Shown one piece after another: positions 8,168 to 16,135 of a DNA stretch of 34,908 bases (the first letter of the stretch is position 1; the number at the start of each line of letters is the position of its first letter). A model generated the notes under the pieces. The model made no database searches. It worked only from the letters and a program-made list of their open reading frames with translations, and was not told the DNA's origin. Made by a program: the position numbers and the translations under genes. Source of the DNA: JABWBJ01 sp035646395 (GTDB lineage Bacteria > Gemmatimonadota > Gemmatimonadetes > Gemmatimonadales > Gemmatimonadaceae); contig DASRPK010000277.1 in assembly GCA_035646395.1 (NCBI GenBank), forward strand, positions 1-34,908, written 5' to 3'.

Positions 8168-8802
8168 CAGGGCGCCAGCCGTTCAATCAGCCACTGCGCT
8201 TGCACCAGTCGATACTGCACCCGATCATGCAGCCGGCTCGGCCGTCCCTGCCAGAACTCGTAGACGCCTGGCGAAAGGATATACCCACCCCAGTGCGGCG
8301 GCAGCGGCACGTCGCCCTCGGGATGCCGGCTCTCGACTTCGCGCACCGCCTCGACCAGCCACTCGCGATCAGGTATGACACGGCTCTGCACGGACGCCCA
8401 GGCGCCATACCGCGAGCCTAACGGGCGCGTACGGAAGTAGTTTTCCGCTTCATCGGCCGGCATGCGCGAAACCGTTCCTTCGATCCGCACCTGCCGCTCG
8501 AGCTCCAGCCAGGCGAAAAGCAGCGCTGCCCTCGGGTTGCTCTCCAGCTCGACCGCCTTCCGGCTTCGGAAGTCGGTGAAGAATCCGAAGCCACGGGCAT
8601 CGACCTCCTTCAAGAGTACGACCCTCGCCGACGGCTGCCCTTCAAGCGAGGATGTCGCCAGGGTCATGGCATTCGGTTCCGGGATCTCGGCGGTTACCGC
8701 TTCGGCGAACCATCGCTGGAATTGAGAGAGTGGGTCCTTGTCCACGTGCGCGATATCCAGCGATGCCAGGGCGTATTCGCGTCGCAGGTCAGCGGGATTC
8801 AT
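8167..8802 (-). CDS. pdxH: Pyridoxamine/pyridoxine 5'-phosphate oxidase
   Basis: A 211-residue FMN enzyme that oxidises pyridoxine or pyridoxamine 5'-phosphate to pyridoxal 5'-phosphate with O2. The FMN-binding region RVVLLKEVDARGFGFFTD is present, as is the C-terminal family signature EFWQGRPSRLHDR. I placed the start at ATG 8802 (MNPADLRREY), where family similarity begins; the upstream extension to 8880 consists of repeat DNA. The gene converges with rsgA and is bounded by heptamer tandem repeats on both sides. Confidence 0.94.
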   Translation of the reverse strand: MNPADLRREYALASLDIAHVDKDPLSQFQRWFAEAVTAEIPEPNAMTLATSSLEGQPSARVVLLKEVDARGFGFFTDFRSRKAVELESNPRAALLFAWLELERQVRIEGTVSRMPADEAENYFRTRPLGSRYGAWASVQSRVIPDREWLVEAVREVESRHPEGDVPLPPHWGGYILSPGVYEFWQGRPSRLHDRVQYRLVQAQWLIERLAP

Positions 8803-8812
8803 CAGGGAATGG

Positions 8813-8847
8813 AGATGGCGGATGTCGGATGGCGGATGGCGGACGCC
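8813..8847. repeat. 7-bp tandem repeat (AGATGGC/GGATGNC), five units
   Basis: Five contiguous heptamers: AGATGGC, GGATGTC, GGATGGC twice and GGACGCC. They lie just upstream of the pdxH start and are the same family as the units at 8072-8099 and 8126-8160 downstream of pdxH. Confidence 0.8.
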
Positions 8848-8887
8848 AAGAACAGTGACGTTGTTTCGCTTGTGCCGCAATTAAGGT

Positions 8888-8927
8888 CTGCCCGTCTGCC
8901 CGTTTACCCGTTTACCCGTTTACCCGT
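8888..8927. repeat. 8-bp tandem repeat, five units
   Basis: Two CTGCCCGT units are followed by three TTACCCGT units, then a T-rich stretch. It lies between the divergent pdxH and the second ECF sigma gene, in the region that should hold both promoters. Confidence 0.85.
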
Positions 8928-8972
8928 TTTATTTCAGGAACCACAAGCAGTCTCCCTGAATTCGTGACCAAG

Positions 8973-9569
8973 ATGGCGGAAAGCCGCGACAGCGGACAGT
9001 CGAAGGACGACAGCTTCGCGCGCGACGCCATCCCATGGATGGACGACGTCTACCGGTTCGCGCTCTCACTGACGCGCGACTCGAACGACGCACAGGACAT
9101 AGTTCAGGAGACGTACCTTCGTGCCTACCGATCATGGCACACCTTCGAGCCGGGGAGCGACTGCCGTCGCTGGCTCTTCACGATTTGCCGAAACGCCTTT
9201 CTTCGGTCGCGACAGCACTCCCGTCACGAGGTTGAAGCGATCGACGGCGACGCCGAAGCCCTCGCGTCGGCGCGAGAGCACAGCGAAATGATCGTGGACG
9301 GAACCGATCGCATCCTTGCTTCGGTCGATCTCGGTCCCGCGCTCGACCGCGCCATGGCAGACCTGGATGAGCCTTTCCGTTCAGTAGTCCAACTGGTGGA
9401 TGTCGAAGACCAGTCATACGAAGCCGCCGCCGACATCCTTGGTGTACCAATAGGCACGGTGCGGTCGCGGCTCTTCCGGGCCCGGCGGCAGATGCAGCAG
9501 AAGCTGAGGGCTCACGCGAAGGACGCCGGCCTTGCCACGGTAGAAGCAGATCGGAAATCGCATGTCTGA
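8973..9569 (+). CDS. ECF-type RNA polymerase sigma factor (RpoE/SigR-like)
   Basis: A 198-residue sigma-70 family protein. Region 2 is at ~15-95, with LTRDSNDAQDIVQETYLRAY and WLFTICRNAFL. Region 4 is at ~125-185, with the helix-turn-helix SYEAAADILGVPIGTVRSRLFRA. A GTG at 8964 is an alternative start; neither has a clear ribosome site. The stop overlaps the next start by 8 bases, pairing it with a zinc anti-sigma factor. It lacks the Cys-rich C-terminal domain of CorE-type copper-sensing sigma factors. It stands at the head of a long co-directional run of copper genes, which makes it a candidate regulator of them, though that is inference. Confidence 0.92.
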   Translation: MAESRDSGQSKDDSFARDAIPWMDDVYRFALSLTRDSNDAQDIVQETYLRAYRSWHTFEPGSDCRRWLFTICRNAFLRSRQHSRHEVEAIDGDAEALASAREHSEMIVDGTDRILASVDLGPALDRAMADLDEPFRSVVQLVDVEDQSYEAAADILGVPIGTVRSRLFRARRQMQQKLRAHAKDAGLATVEADRKSHV

Positions 9570-9831
9570 CGAACCTCGCGCGATCGATTGCCGAACGGCC
9601 GTCCAGCAGCTCTGGGACTACCTGGATGACGAGCTCAATGACGCCCGGATGGTCGAGGTGCGTCATCACCTGCTCACGTGCAAGAGTTGTCTGCCGCACG
9701 CGGAGTTTGGCCGCCTCTTCATCCAGGCCCTGAGCCGGGCTCGCGAGCGCCATGTGATGCCTCCCGCCGTGCGGAGCCAGGTCATGGCTGCCCTTGCCGA
9801 GGCTGGCTACTCCTCGGAATCCCCCGGTTGA
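9562..9831 (+). CDS. Zinc-finger anti-sigma factor (ZAS/zf-HC2 type)
   Basis: An 89-residue soluble protein with C10 and the zinc motif HHLLTCKSC (H-x3-C-x2-C, residues ~36-43), typical of ZAS anti-sigma factors of the RsrA type. These bind region 2/4 of their sigma and release it on thiol oxidation or metal attack. The ATG lies inside the end of the sigma gene, so stoichiometric co-translation is expected. No membrane segment is present, so sensing would be cytoplasmic. Its stop touches a candidate CsoR operator for the next operon. Confidence 0.88.
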   Translation: MSDEPRAIDCRTAVQQLWDYLDDELNDARMVEVRHHLLTCKSCLPHAEFGRLFIQALSRARERHVMPPAVRSQVMAALAEAGYSSESPG

Positions 9832-9853
9832 TATAGGGGGAGGGGGTATATAG
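9831..9853. promoter_or_regulatory. Candidate CsoR operator upstream of copZ-copA-csoR
   Basis: ATATA and TATAT flank GGGGGAGGGGG, giving a pseudo-palindrome of AT-rich ends around G tracts. CsoR/RcnR-family operators are characteristically such G/C-tract sites. It lies 35-57 bases before copZ, and csoR is encoded two genes downstream. The TATATA edge could also serve as a -10 element, so CsoR binding would block transcription. This is inferred from pattern and context. Confidence 0.6.
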
Positions 9854-9887
9854 CTTTCCTCACGGAATCCAGGCCGAGGAGGGCTAT

Positions 9888-10100
9888 ATGAAGCAACTGA
9901 AGCTGGAAGTGTCGGGGATGAGCTGCGGCCACTGCGTTGGCGCAGTTCGAGAGGCGCTGGCCGCCGTTCCCGGCGTGAAAGTCGACAGCGTGTCGATTGG
10001 ATCCGCGTCGGTTTCGTTCGACGAAACAAAGACGACGGTGGGCGACCTGGTGGACGCGGTATCCGAAGCCGGCTACGAAGCCACTGAGGCGGCTGCGTAA
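9888..10100 (+). CDS. copZ: Copper chaperone with heavy-metal-associated domain
   Basis: A 70-residue cytoplasmic protein consisting of one HMA (ferredoxin-like beta-alpha-beta-beta-alpha-beta) domain. The metal site GMSCGHC has C13 and C16, the CxxC that binds Cu(I). It has a strong ribosome site (GAGGAGG ~6 bases before the ATG). copA begins one base after its stop, so the chaperone and its client ATPase are made together. It is expected to carry Cu(I) to the CopA N-terminal domain and to CsoR. Confidence 0.93.
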   Translation: MKQLKLEVSGMSCGHCVGAVREALAAVPGVKVDSVSIGSASVSFDETKTTVGDLVDAVSEAGYEATEAAA

Positions 10101-10101
10101 C

Positions 10102-12468
10102 GTGGCACCCGAGGAGCACGGCGCAACCGCGACGCTGGACACTCGTCAGGCAGCGAAGCTCAACATTCCTGTCTCGGGGATGACGTGTGCCGCCTGCCAG
10201 GCACGCGTACAGCGCGTCCTGGAAAAGACGCCGGGCGTCGATGAGGCGTCTGTCAGCCTCATGACGAACACCGCCACGGTTCACTTCGATCCAGCAGTAG
10301 TCGACGTGAACGCACTGGTGGAACGCATCCGCGGAACCGGATATGGCGCCGAGTTACCGCTCGACGATCTCAGTGCGGTGGAAGAGCAGGAAGCACAGGA
10401 CAGAGCCAGGGTCGAAGACGCAAAGGAGCTGCGGATCAAGACGACTCTGTCGCTGATCACGGGCGTCGTGGCCATGGTTGTGTCGATGCCGCTCATGGCG
10501 GCCAACGCGCATCACGGCTCCGGTTCGGCGGATCCGGTCATGCGTTGGACGATGGTGTGGCTGGATCCCGTGCTGCGGCGCGCACTCCCGTCGTTGTATG
10601 CGGTTCCGATCACCGTCATCAGCTGGACTCTGATGTTGCTCACGGCCGTGATCATGGTCTGGGCCGGCGGCCGGTTCTACGTGCGTGCGTGGAAGGCATT
10701 CCGGCACCGTTCGGCGGACATGAACACACTCGTTGCCGTCGGCACAGGCGCCGCATTCCTGTTTTCTGTTTTTGCCACGGTCGCGCCTCAGGTATTCATC
10801 AGCCGAGGCATCGCGCCCGACGTCTACTACGAAGCGGTCATCATCATCATCGCGTTCATCCTCGGCGGGAACGCGCTTGAGGCACGGGCAAAGGCTGGCA
10901 CGTCGTCGGCGATCCGCAAGCTGATCGATCTTCGGCCGCGACTGGCGCGCGTCAGGCAGGATGGTGCCGATCGCGACATCGACCTCGGCGACGTGCGCGA
11001 GGGGGATGAGGTCGTCGTGCGGCCTGGTGAGCGGCTTCCCGTCGACGGTGTGGTCATGACAGGATCAAGTGCCATCGACGAGTCGATGCTGACCGGAGAG
11101 CCGCTGCCGGTGGCCAAGGGCGTGGGCGACCGCGTCATCGGTGGCACGATCAACAAGACGGGAAGCTTCACCTACCGGGCGACGACGTTAGGCGCCAGTA
11201 GTGTGTTGTCGCAGATCGTCCGGTTGATGCGTGACGCGCAAGGGTCGCGTGCACCCATTCAACGGCTCGCCGATCGCGTCAGTGCGGTGTTCGTCCCGAC
11301 GATCCTGGTGATTTCGGTGATCACGTTCGTCCTGTGGTACGTGGTGGCCGATTCGGCGCCACTGCTGCGGGCATTCACCGCTGCCATTTCGGTGCTCATC
11401 ATCGCCTGCCCATGCGCGATGGGTCTGGCCGTCCCGACGGCGGTCATGGTCGCAACAGGTCGAGGCGCGGAACTGGGCGTGCTGATCAAGGGCGGGGAAG
11501 CGCTCGAACGCGCGGGGACTGCCGACACCGTTGTCATGGACAAGACAGGCACCGTCACTGAAGGCAGACCCGCTGTCGTTGCGCTGAAGGCACTGCAGCC
11601 GGACAGCGAAGAGGAATTGCTGGCGCTGGTCGGTTCCCTGGAGCGTGGTTCTGAACATCCGCTCGCGTCGGCCATTGTCGAATCAGCGTCGGCTCGCGGG
11701 GCGCGATTTTCGACGGTCGAGTCGTTTGCGGCTGTTCCGGGCAAGGGCGTCACCGGCGTGGTTGACGGACACTCCCTGGCCGTGGGGAACGCGAGCCTGA
11801 TGAAGGATTGGGGCCTGGAGGTCGCAGCGTTGCGTGACTGGGTGCGTGAACGCACGGACCGCGCCGAGTCGGTGGTGTTTGTGAATGTGGATGGGAGGCT
11901 GGCGGGTGCGTTGAGCGTCGCGGATCCGGTGCGCCCTACATCGCTGCTTGCCGTCAGGCGGTTGCGTGAGGCAGGCCTGGATGTCGTTCTCCTGACCGGT
12001 GACGTGCCGGAAACCGCGCATGCCGTGGCGCACGAGGTGGGAATCGATCGCGTGATTGCGAGCGTGCTTCCCGCGGGAAAGGTGGATGTCATCCGGAAGC
12101 TTCAGGACGAAGGCCATGTCGTCGTTATGGTGGGCGACGGCATCAATGATGCGCCGGCGTTGGCACGAGCCGATGTCGGTGTGGCGATGGGTGGTGGCAC
12201 GGACGTCGCGCTGGAAGCGGGCGACATCGCCCTGCTGCGTCCCGATCTTGGCGCAGTGGCGGATGCGGTCGCGCTTTCGCGCCGCACGATGCGGATCATG
12301 CGGCAGAATCTTTTCTGGGCATTCGTCTACAACGTACTGGGGGTGCCGATTGCGGCCGGGGTGCTTTATCCGGCTACCGGGTTGCTGCTCAGTCCAATTC
12401 TGGCGAGTGCGGCGATGGCTATGTCTTCAGTCAGCGTGGTTACTAACAGCTTGCGTCTGGGAAGGTGA
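10102..12468 (+). CDS. copA: Cu(I)-exporting P1B-1 ATPase
   Basis: A 788-residue P-type ATPase that pumps Cu(I) from cytoplasm to periplasm. It has one N-terminal HMA domain (GMTCAAC, C29 and C32), eight expected membrane segments and the transport motif C436-P-C438 (ACPCAMGLAVP). The phosphorylated Asp is D480 in DKTGT, the HP pair is in SEHPLASAIV, and the hinge GDGINDAPA is at ~678-686. The C-terminal YN in FVYNVLGVPIAAG and MSSVSVVTNSLRL are P1B-1 signatures for Cu(I)/Ag(I). The GTG at 10102 follows copZ by one base. The frame is open further upstream but that part overlaps copZ and is not coding. Confidence 0.95.
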   Translation: MAPEEHGATATLDTRQAAKLNIPVSGMTCAACQARVQRVLEKTPGVDEASVSLMTNTATVHFDPAVVDVNALVERIRGTGYGAELPLDDLSAVEEQEAQDRARVEDAKELRIKTTLSLITGVVAMVVSMPLMAANAHHGSGSADPVMRWTMVWLDPVLRRALPSLYAVPITVISWTLMLLTAVIMVWAGGRFYVRAWKAFRHRSADMNTLVAVGTGAAFLFSVFATVAPQVFISRGIAPDVYYEAVIIIIAFILGGNALEARAKAGTSSAIRKLIDLRPRLARVRQDGADRDIDLGDVREGDEVVVRPGERLPVDGVVMTGSSAIDESMLTGEPLPVAKGVGDRVIGGTINKTGSFTYRATTLGASSVLSQIVRLMRDAQGSRAPIQRLADRVSAVFVPTILVISVITFVLWYVVADSAPLLRAFTAAISVLIIACPCAMGLAVPTAVMVATGRGAELGVLIKGGEALERAGTADTVVMDKTGTVTEGRPAVVALKALQPDSEEELLALVGSLERGSEHPLASAIVESASARGARFSTVESFAAVPGKGVTGVVDGHSLAVGNASLMKDWGLEVAALRDWVRERTDRAESVVFVNVDGRLAGALSVADPVRPTSLLAVRRLREAGLDVVLLTGDVPETAHAVAHEVGIDRVIASVLPAGKVDVIRKLQDEGHVVVMVGDGINDAPALARADVGVAMGGGTDVALEAGDIALLRPDLGAVADAVALSRRTMRIMRQNLFWAFVYNVLGVPIAAGVLYPATGLLLSPILASAAMAMSSVSVVTNSLRLGR

Positions 12469-12481
12469 GGGGCACACTGAG

Positions 12482-12503
12482 GGTGGACGTGGGACGTGGG
12501 AGA
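12482..12503. repeat. Short degenerate 7-bp repeat (TGGGACG)
   Basis: About three units (GGTGGACG, TGGGACG, TGGGAGA) in the 59-base gap between copA and csoR. They resemble the heptamer repeats flanking pdxH. Confidence 0.5.
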
Positions 12504-12527
12504 AACCGGATAAACACGGGTGCATCA

Positions 12528-12884
12528 ATGGGAAAAGTTCTTGAATCTGAACACGACTCTTGTGCGTGTGGGAGCGCCACAACTTCGTCAGGCGGGCGCA
12601 GGGCGACTGGCGTTGATCCGGATATTCGCGATCGCAATCTCAAGCGACTTCGCCGAATCGAGGGGCAGGTGCGGGGGTTGCAGAAGATGGTCGATGAAGA
12701 CCGGTACTGCGCCGACATTCTGACGCAAATCTCCTCGGTTCAGGAAGCGCTTCGCGGTGTGGGACGTGAGCTCATGCGCAACCATTTGAAACACTGTGCG
12801 ACCTCTGCCATCAAGGCGGGGCCGGAACAGGCGGAACCCATGTACGATGAGCTCATCGACCTCATGTACCGGAACCTCCGGTAG
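12528..12884 (+). CDS. csoR: Copper-sensing transcriptional repressor CsoR
   Basis: A 118-residue helical repressor of the CsoR/RcnR (DUF156) family. Copper ligands C61, H86 and C90 have the same spacing (25 and 4) as Cys36/His61/Cys65 of the Mycobacterium tuberculosis protein, which points to Cu(I) rather than Ni/Co sensing. The DNA-contact helix RNLKRLRRIEGQVRGL is conserved. The N-terminal 30 residues add HDSCACGS, an extra Cys/His patch. The ATG at 12528 was chosen because the upstream extension is repeat-like sequence. It probably represses its own operon through the site at 9831-9853. Confidence 0.92.
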   Translation: MGKVLESEHDSCACGSATTSSGGRRATGVDPDIRDRNLKRLRRIEGQVRGLQKMVDEDRYCADILTQISSVQEALRGVGRELMRNHLKHCATSAIKAGPEQAEPMYDELIDLMYRNLR

Positions 12885-12920
12885 CTTCCGAACGTCCACA
12901 CCGAATCGTTAGACTCCGTC

Positions 12921-13280
12921 GTGCCCCGTCGCCCAGCCATTGGCATTCTCGCCGCGTTGCTCCTGATCCCACAGTTGGTGGGAGCGAGCGACGTCGGCTG
13001 TTCACGTCACGGCAGTGACGCCAAGCCAGCTGCCGCTGCGACGGAGATGATGGCCGGACACGAGCACCACCACGAGAGCTCCGGGGAGAACACGGTTCCG
13101 GGCGAGGATCATCCGGTTACGGACTGCTGCCCGGCAATGAGCACCTGTTCCACCGGTGCGATCCAGGTCGTCGATAACGACCTGACGAGCTGGTCCTGGC
13201 ATAACGAGGAGCCGACGGATTTCGTGACGTCGTCGCGCACGCGCGTCGAGTCGCCGGACCCGCCTCCCCCGAAGGCGTAG
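12921..13280 (+). CDS. Small exported Cys/His-rich protein, putative copper-binding
   Basis: A 119-residue protein with GTG start and a signal peptide (ILAALLLIPQLVGA). The mature part holds several soft-metal ligand clusters: GCSRHG, MMAGHEHHHESS and DCCPAMSTC. It ends in a Pro-rich tail (DPPPPKA). No named domain is recognised. It lies 36 bases after csoR in the copper island, so periplasmic copper binding is the natural suggestion. The exported protein at 16775 has a similar composition and a similar Pro-rich end. Confidence 0.72.
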   Translation: MPRRPAIGILAALLLIPQLVGASDVGCSRHGSDAKPAAAATEMMAGHEHHHESSGENTVPGEDHPVTDCCPAMSTCSTGAIQVVDNDLTSWSWHNEEPTDFVTSSRTRVESPDPPPPKA

Positions 13281-13402
13281 TCGACCGGCAGATCACTTGT
13301 CATCCGCCAGGCGCCGTTTGGCGTTAGGCGGTGGGGCGTTCGTCACCATTCGCATCACACGGGTGCTGGTGCGCGCGTCCGGTCCCCTACTCCGACAGAA
13401 TC
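13281..13402. other. Intergenic region before the outer-membrane protein gene
   Basis: 122 bases with no gene; it contains one copy of the octamer CGTTAGGC at 13322-13329. A promoter may lie here, but I see no clear element. Confidence 0.4.
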
Positions 13403-14740
13403 ATGCGTGTTTTTCGACGCACCGTTTTCACGTTGCTCAGTCTCATCCCGTGGCTGCGTGGTGGCATTGCGGTTGCCCAGGACATGCCCGGGATGCAAAT
13501 GGGCAGTCCTTCCAGCGCGCCCCTCGGCATTTCGATGGAACGGATGGGCTCCGGCACAACCTGGATTCCGGACGCCGTCACGCTTCCTTCGCGCCATTTC
13601 ATGGCCGGATCATGGGAGCTCATGCTCCACGGCGTCGCCTTTGCCCAGTATATCAACCAGGACGGTCCCCGCGGCGATAGCCAGTTTGGCTCGCTGAACT
13701 GGGGGATGTTCATGGCCAGTCGTGAGCTCGCCGGCGGGCGCTTTCAGGCGCGCACGATGCTGAGCATCGACCCGGCGACCGTTACAAAGCGCGGTTACCC
13801 CTTGCTGTTACAGAGCGGCGAAGCACTGGATGGTGAACCGATCCGGGACCGGCAGCATCCGCACGATTTCTGGATGGAACTCGGCGTCCTGTACGAACGA
13901 CCGGTGTCCAGCACGCTCGGAATCAGCCTCTACGCCGCGCCGGCCGGCGAACCGGCCCTTGGCCCGGTGGCATTCATGCACCGGCCATCGGCAATGGATA
14001 ACCCGTTCGCGCCGCTCGGTCACCATTGGCAGGACGCAACGCATATCTCGTTCGGCGTTCTTACGGCGGGCCTGTTCGGCCGGGCGTGGAAGCTCGAAGG
14101 ATCGGTCTTCAACGGCCGCGAGCCTAACGAAGAGCGCTGGGATTTCGACCGGATAAAGCTGGATTCGTATTCCGGACGGCTGACGGTGAATCCTGCACCG
14201 GCGTGGAGCTTTTCGGCCGGTTACGGCTACCTGAAGAGCCCGGAAGTCCTGAATCCGGACGAGCCGACGCATCGCGTGACTGCGGCAGCATTGCACGGCG
14301 CGAAGCTCGGAACCGAGGGACAGTGGGCCAGCGCCGCCACGTACGGCCTCAACACGCACCACGGTGAACGCTCGCAAAGCATGACCTTCGAGACCCAGGC
14401 CATTCTTGATCGCTGGAACACGCTCCTCTCCCGTATCGAGTTCGTGGAGAAGTCGGCCGAGGATCTCGTGCTGGACGAACCTCCGTCGTCATTTGCTCCC
14501 GATGAGCAGTTTGCGATCTCCAGCCTGTCGTTAGGGTACATCCGCGAGCTGCGACGCGGCTGGGGGATGACGGTCGGTGTCGGGGCAATGGGGACCGTGA
14601 ACATCGTGCCGTCGGCGCTCGAAAATGCGTACGGGTCCCGCACGCCGCTGGGGGCCGTCGTGTTCCTCCGCGTGCGGCCCTTCCATGCTGCCGGGGGAAT
14701 GGCGGGGATGCACCACGATCACCGCGAGCCGCAGAGGTGA
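13403..14740 (+). CDS. Putative outer-membrane beta-barrel protein of the copper island (unnamed family)
   Basis: A 445-residue protein with a signal peptide ending in AVAQ. The mature N-terminus is Met-rich (DMPGMQMG) and the C-terminus is Met/His-rich (GGMAGMHHDHRE), both likely soft-metal sites. The body has strand-like alternation with many aromatic girdle residues. It also carries striking motifs: DRQHPHDFW, AFMHRPSAMDNPF, HHWQDATHISFG and GREPNEERWDFD. I recall similar unnamed proteins near copper and RND efflux genes, but no function. The ATG at 13403 is used because the signal peptide starts there. Its TGA overlaps the GTG start of the CopC-CopD gene. Confidence 0.75.
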   Translation: MRVFRRTVFTLLSLIPWLRGGIAVAQDMPGMQMGSPSSAPLGISMERMGSGTTWIPDAVTLPSRHFMAGSWELMLHGVAFAQYINQDGPRGDSQFGSLNWGMFMASRELAGGRFQARTMLSIDPATVTKRGYPLLLQSGEALDGEPIRDRQHPHDFWMELGVLYERPVSSTLGISLYAAPAGEPALGPVAFMHRPSAMDNPFAPLGHHWQDATHISFGVLTAGLFGRAWKLEGSVFNGREPNEERWDFDRIKLDSYSGRLTVNPAPAWSFSAGYGYLKSPEVLNPDEPTHRVTAAALHGAKLGTEGQWASAATYGLNTHHGERSQSMTFETQAILDRWNTLLSRIEFVEKSAEDLVLDEPPSSFAPDEQFAISSLSLGYIRELRRGWGMTVGVGAMGTVNIVPSALENAYGSRTPLGAVVFLRVRPFHAAGGMAGMHHDHREPQR

Positions 14741-16107
14741 AAGCGCGCCGCGCGCTGATTGTCGCACGCGCGTTTGGCAGGCCCGCTTGTGTCGCGGGCC
14801 TGCTGGTCGCGAGTGTGGCGATGGTCGCGCTGGCGCATGCCACGCTTCGCCGCGCCGATCCCCCCGTTGGTGGTCGCGTGACCCTGCCACCGCGCGAGCT
14901 GAGGCTCGAGTTCAGTGAGGCGGTGGCGGCGCGCACGGCGCGGGTGGAGCTGGTTGCTCCGGACTCGCAGCGCGTCGCGCTCGCGGTTCGGGGGGATTCA
15001 GCGCTGCCTAACGTGCTTCGCGCCGATGTACCGCCGCTGACCGCGAGCGGAGCGTATCGCGTGGAGTGGAGGCTGGTGGGCCCCGATGGCCATGCCGTCA
15101 CCGGCAAGTATGGATTCGTCGTCGATTCGATTCCGGTGGCGCAGACCGACACGGCCATCGCGCCCCATAAGGAAGAGGAGGCGCACATTCCTCCTTCGGA
15201 TTCCCTGGCCCAGCAGTCGATCAGGTTCGCATCGTCCTTGGCATTGCTGGTCGCCGTCGGCAGTATCGCGTTCGCCCTGTTCGTGCTGCCCGCGGTTGCG
15301 CGATCCGATAATGCCACGTCCTACGGCGATGCAGTCGACAATCGATTGCGGTGGGCAGGGACTATGGCGGGATGGGCGCTGCTGCTCTTGGCAATAATCC
15401 GGCTGATCAGTCACGCAGCAGTGCTCAGCGGCTCCGTGGGAGCACTGCGTGTGAGCGATCTCGGTGACCTGATCACGAGTTCCACGTTCGGACGTGGATG
15501 GTCGCTGCAGGTACTCGGCTCAATCGCGCTCATCGTAGTCCTTCGCGCGCGTACGCCAGCACGTTGGCGGATGGCGGCAGGACCCGCGGTGGTGTTATCG
15601 ATTGCCGCGGCCATGCTTGGCCACGCAGCAGCGATTGCGGATGTCCAGGCGCTCGCAGTGGCAGTGGACGCGACACATGCACTTGCTGCCAGTGGATGGG
15701 CAGGAACCATTCTGATCTTTTCAGCTGCGGCGCTGCCGTCGATTGGCCGGGTTACGGCCGAGCATCGCCTCACGGTGGCGCGGCATCTCCTGCGTGCGTT
15801 CTCGCCGCTGGCGCTCGTGTGCGCGCTGATCCTCGCTGCCACAGGCGTCGCGAGCGCCTGGCTGCAGCTCCGGGACGTGGGGCTGCTGTTGAACAGTCCG
15901 TACGGACTGGCGCTCATCCGGAAGGTCGTCGTTGTAGTCCTTATCGTGGCGTTGGGAGCATACCATTGGCGTATAGCGCAGCCGTCGCTCGACACCGAGC
16001 GGTCGCTTGCGCGCCTGCACACGTCGCTCGCGCTTGACGTCGTTCTCGTCGTACTGATCCTGGCCCTGACGGCGGTCCTGACCGGCACGGCACCTCCTGT
16101 TCGTTAG
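14737..16107 (+). CDS. CopC-CopD fusion copper-resistance protein (YcnJ-like)
   Basis: A 456-residue protein. The signal peptide ends ALA, so the mature CopC domain starts at H34, the usual first Cu(II) ligand. D117 and H119 in GPDGHAVTG match the other two ligands of the family. Residues ~165-456 form the CopD part with about eight membrane segments. CopC binds periplasmic Cu(II), and CopD is thought to move copper across the inner membrane. The GTG start overlaps the stop of the preceding gene. The stop codon TAG lies inside a CGTTAGGC octamer. Confidence 0.9.
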   Translation: MKARRALIVARAFGRPACVAGLLVASVAMVALAHATLRRADPPVGGRVTLPPRELRLEFSEAVAARTARVELVAPDSQRVALAVRGDSALPNVLRADVPPLTASGAYRVEWRLVGPDGHAVTGKYGFVVDSIPVAQTDTAIAPHKEEEAHIPPSDSLAQQSIRFASSLALLVAVGSIAFALFVLPAVARSDNATSYGDAVDNRLRWAGTMAGWALLLLAIIRLISHAAVLSGSVGALRVSDLGDLITSSTFGRGWSLQVLGSIALIVVLRARTPARWRMAAGPAVVLSIAAAMLGHAAAIADVQALAVAVDATHALAASGWAGTILIFSAAALPSIGRVTAEHRLTVARHLLRAFSPLALVCALILAATGVASAWLQLRDVGLLLNSPYGLALIRKVVVVVLIVALGAYHWRIAQPSLDTERSLARLHTSLALDVVLVVLILALTAVLTGTAPPVR

Positions 16108-16135
16108 GCGCGAAGTCTTCTCCCGAGGGATACCC

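Noticed and set aside
8072..8927. Tandem repeats as a possible CRISPR array
   Set aside because: Units are 7-8 bases, contiguous and without spacers; no cas genes are in the window.
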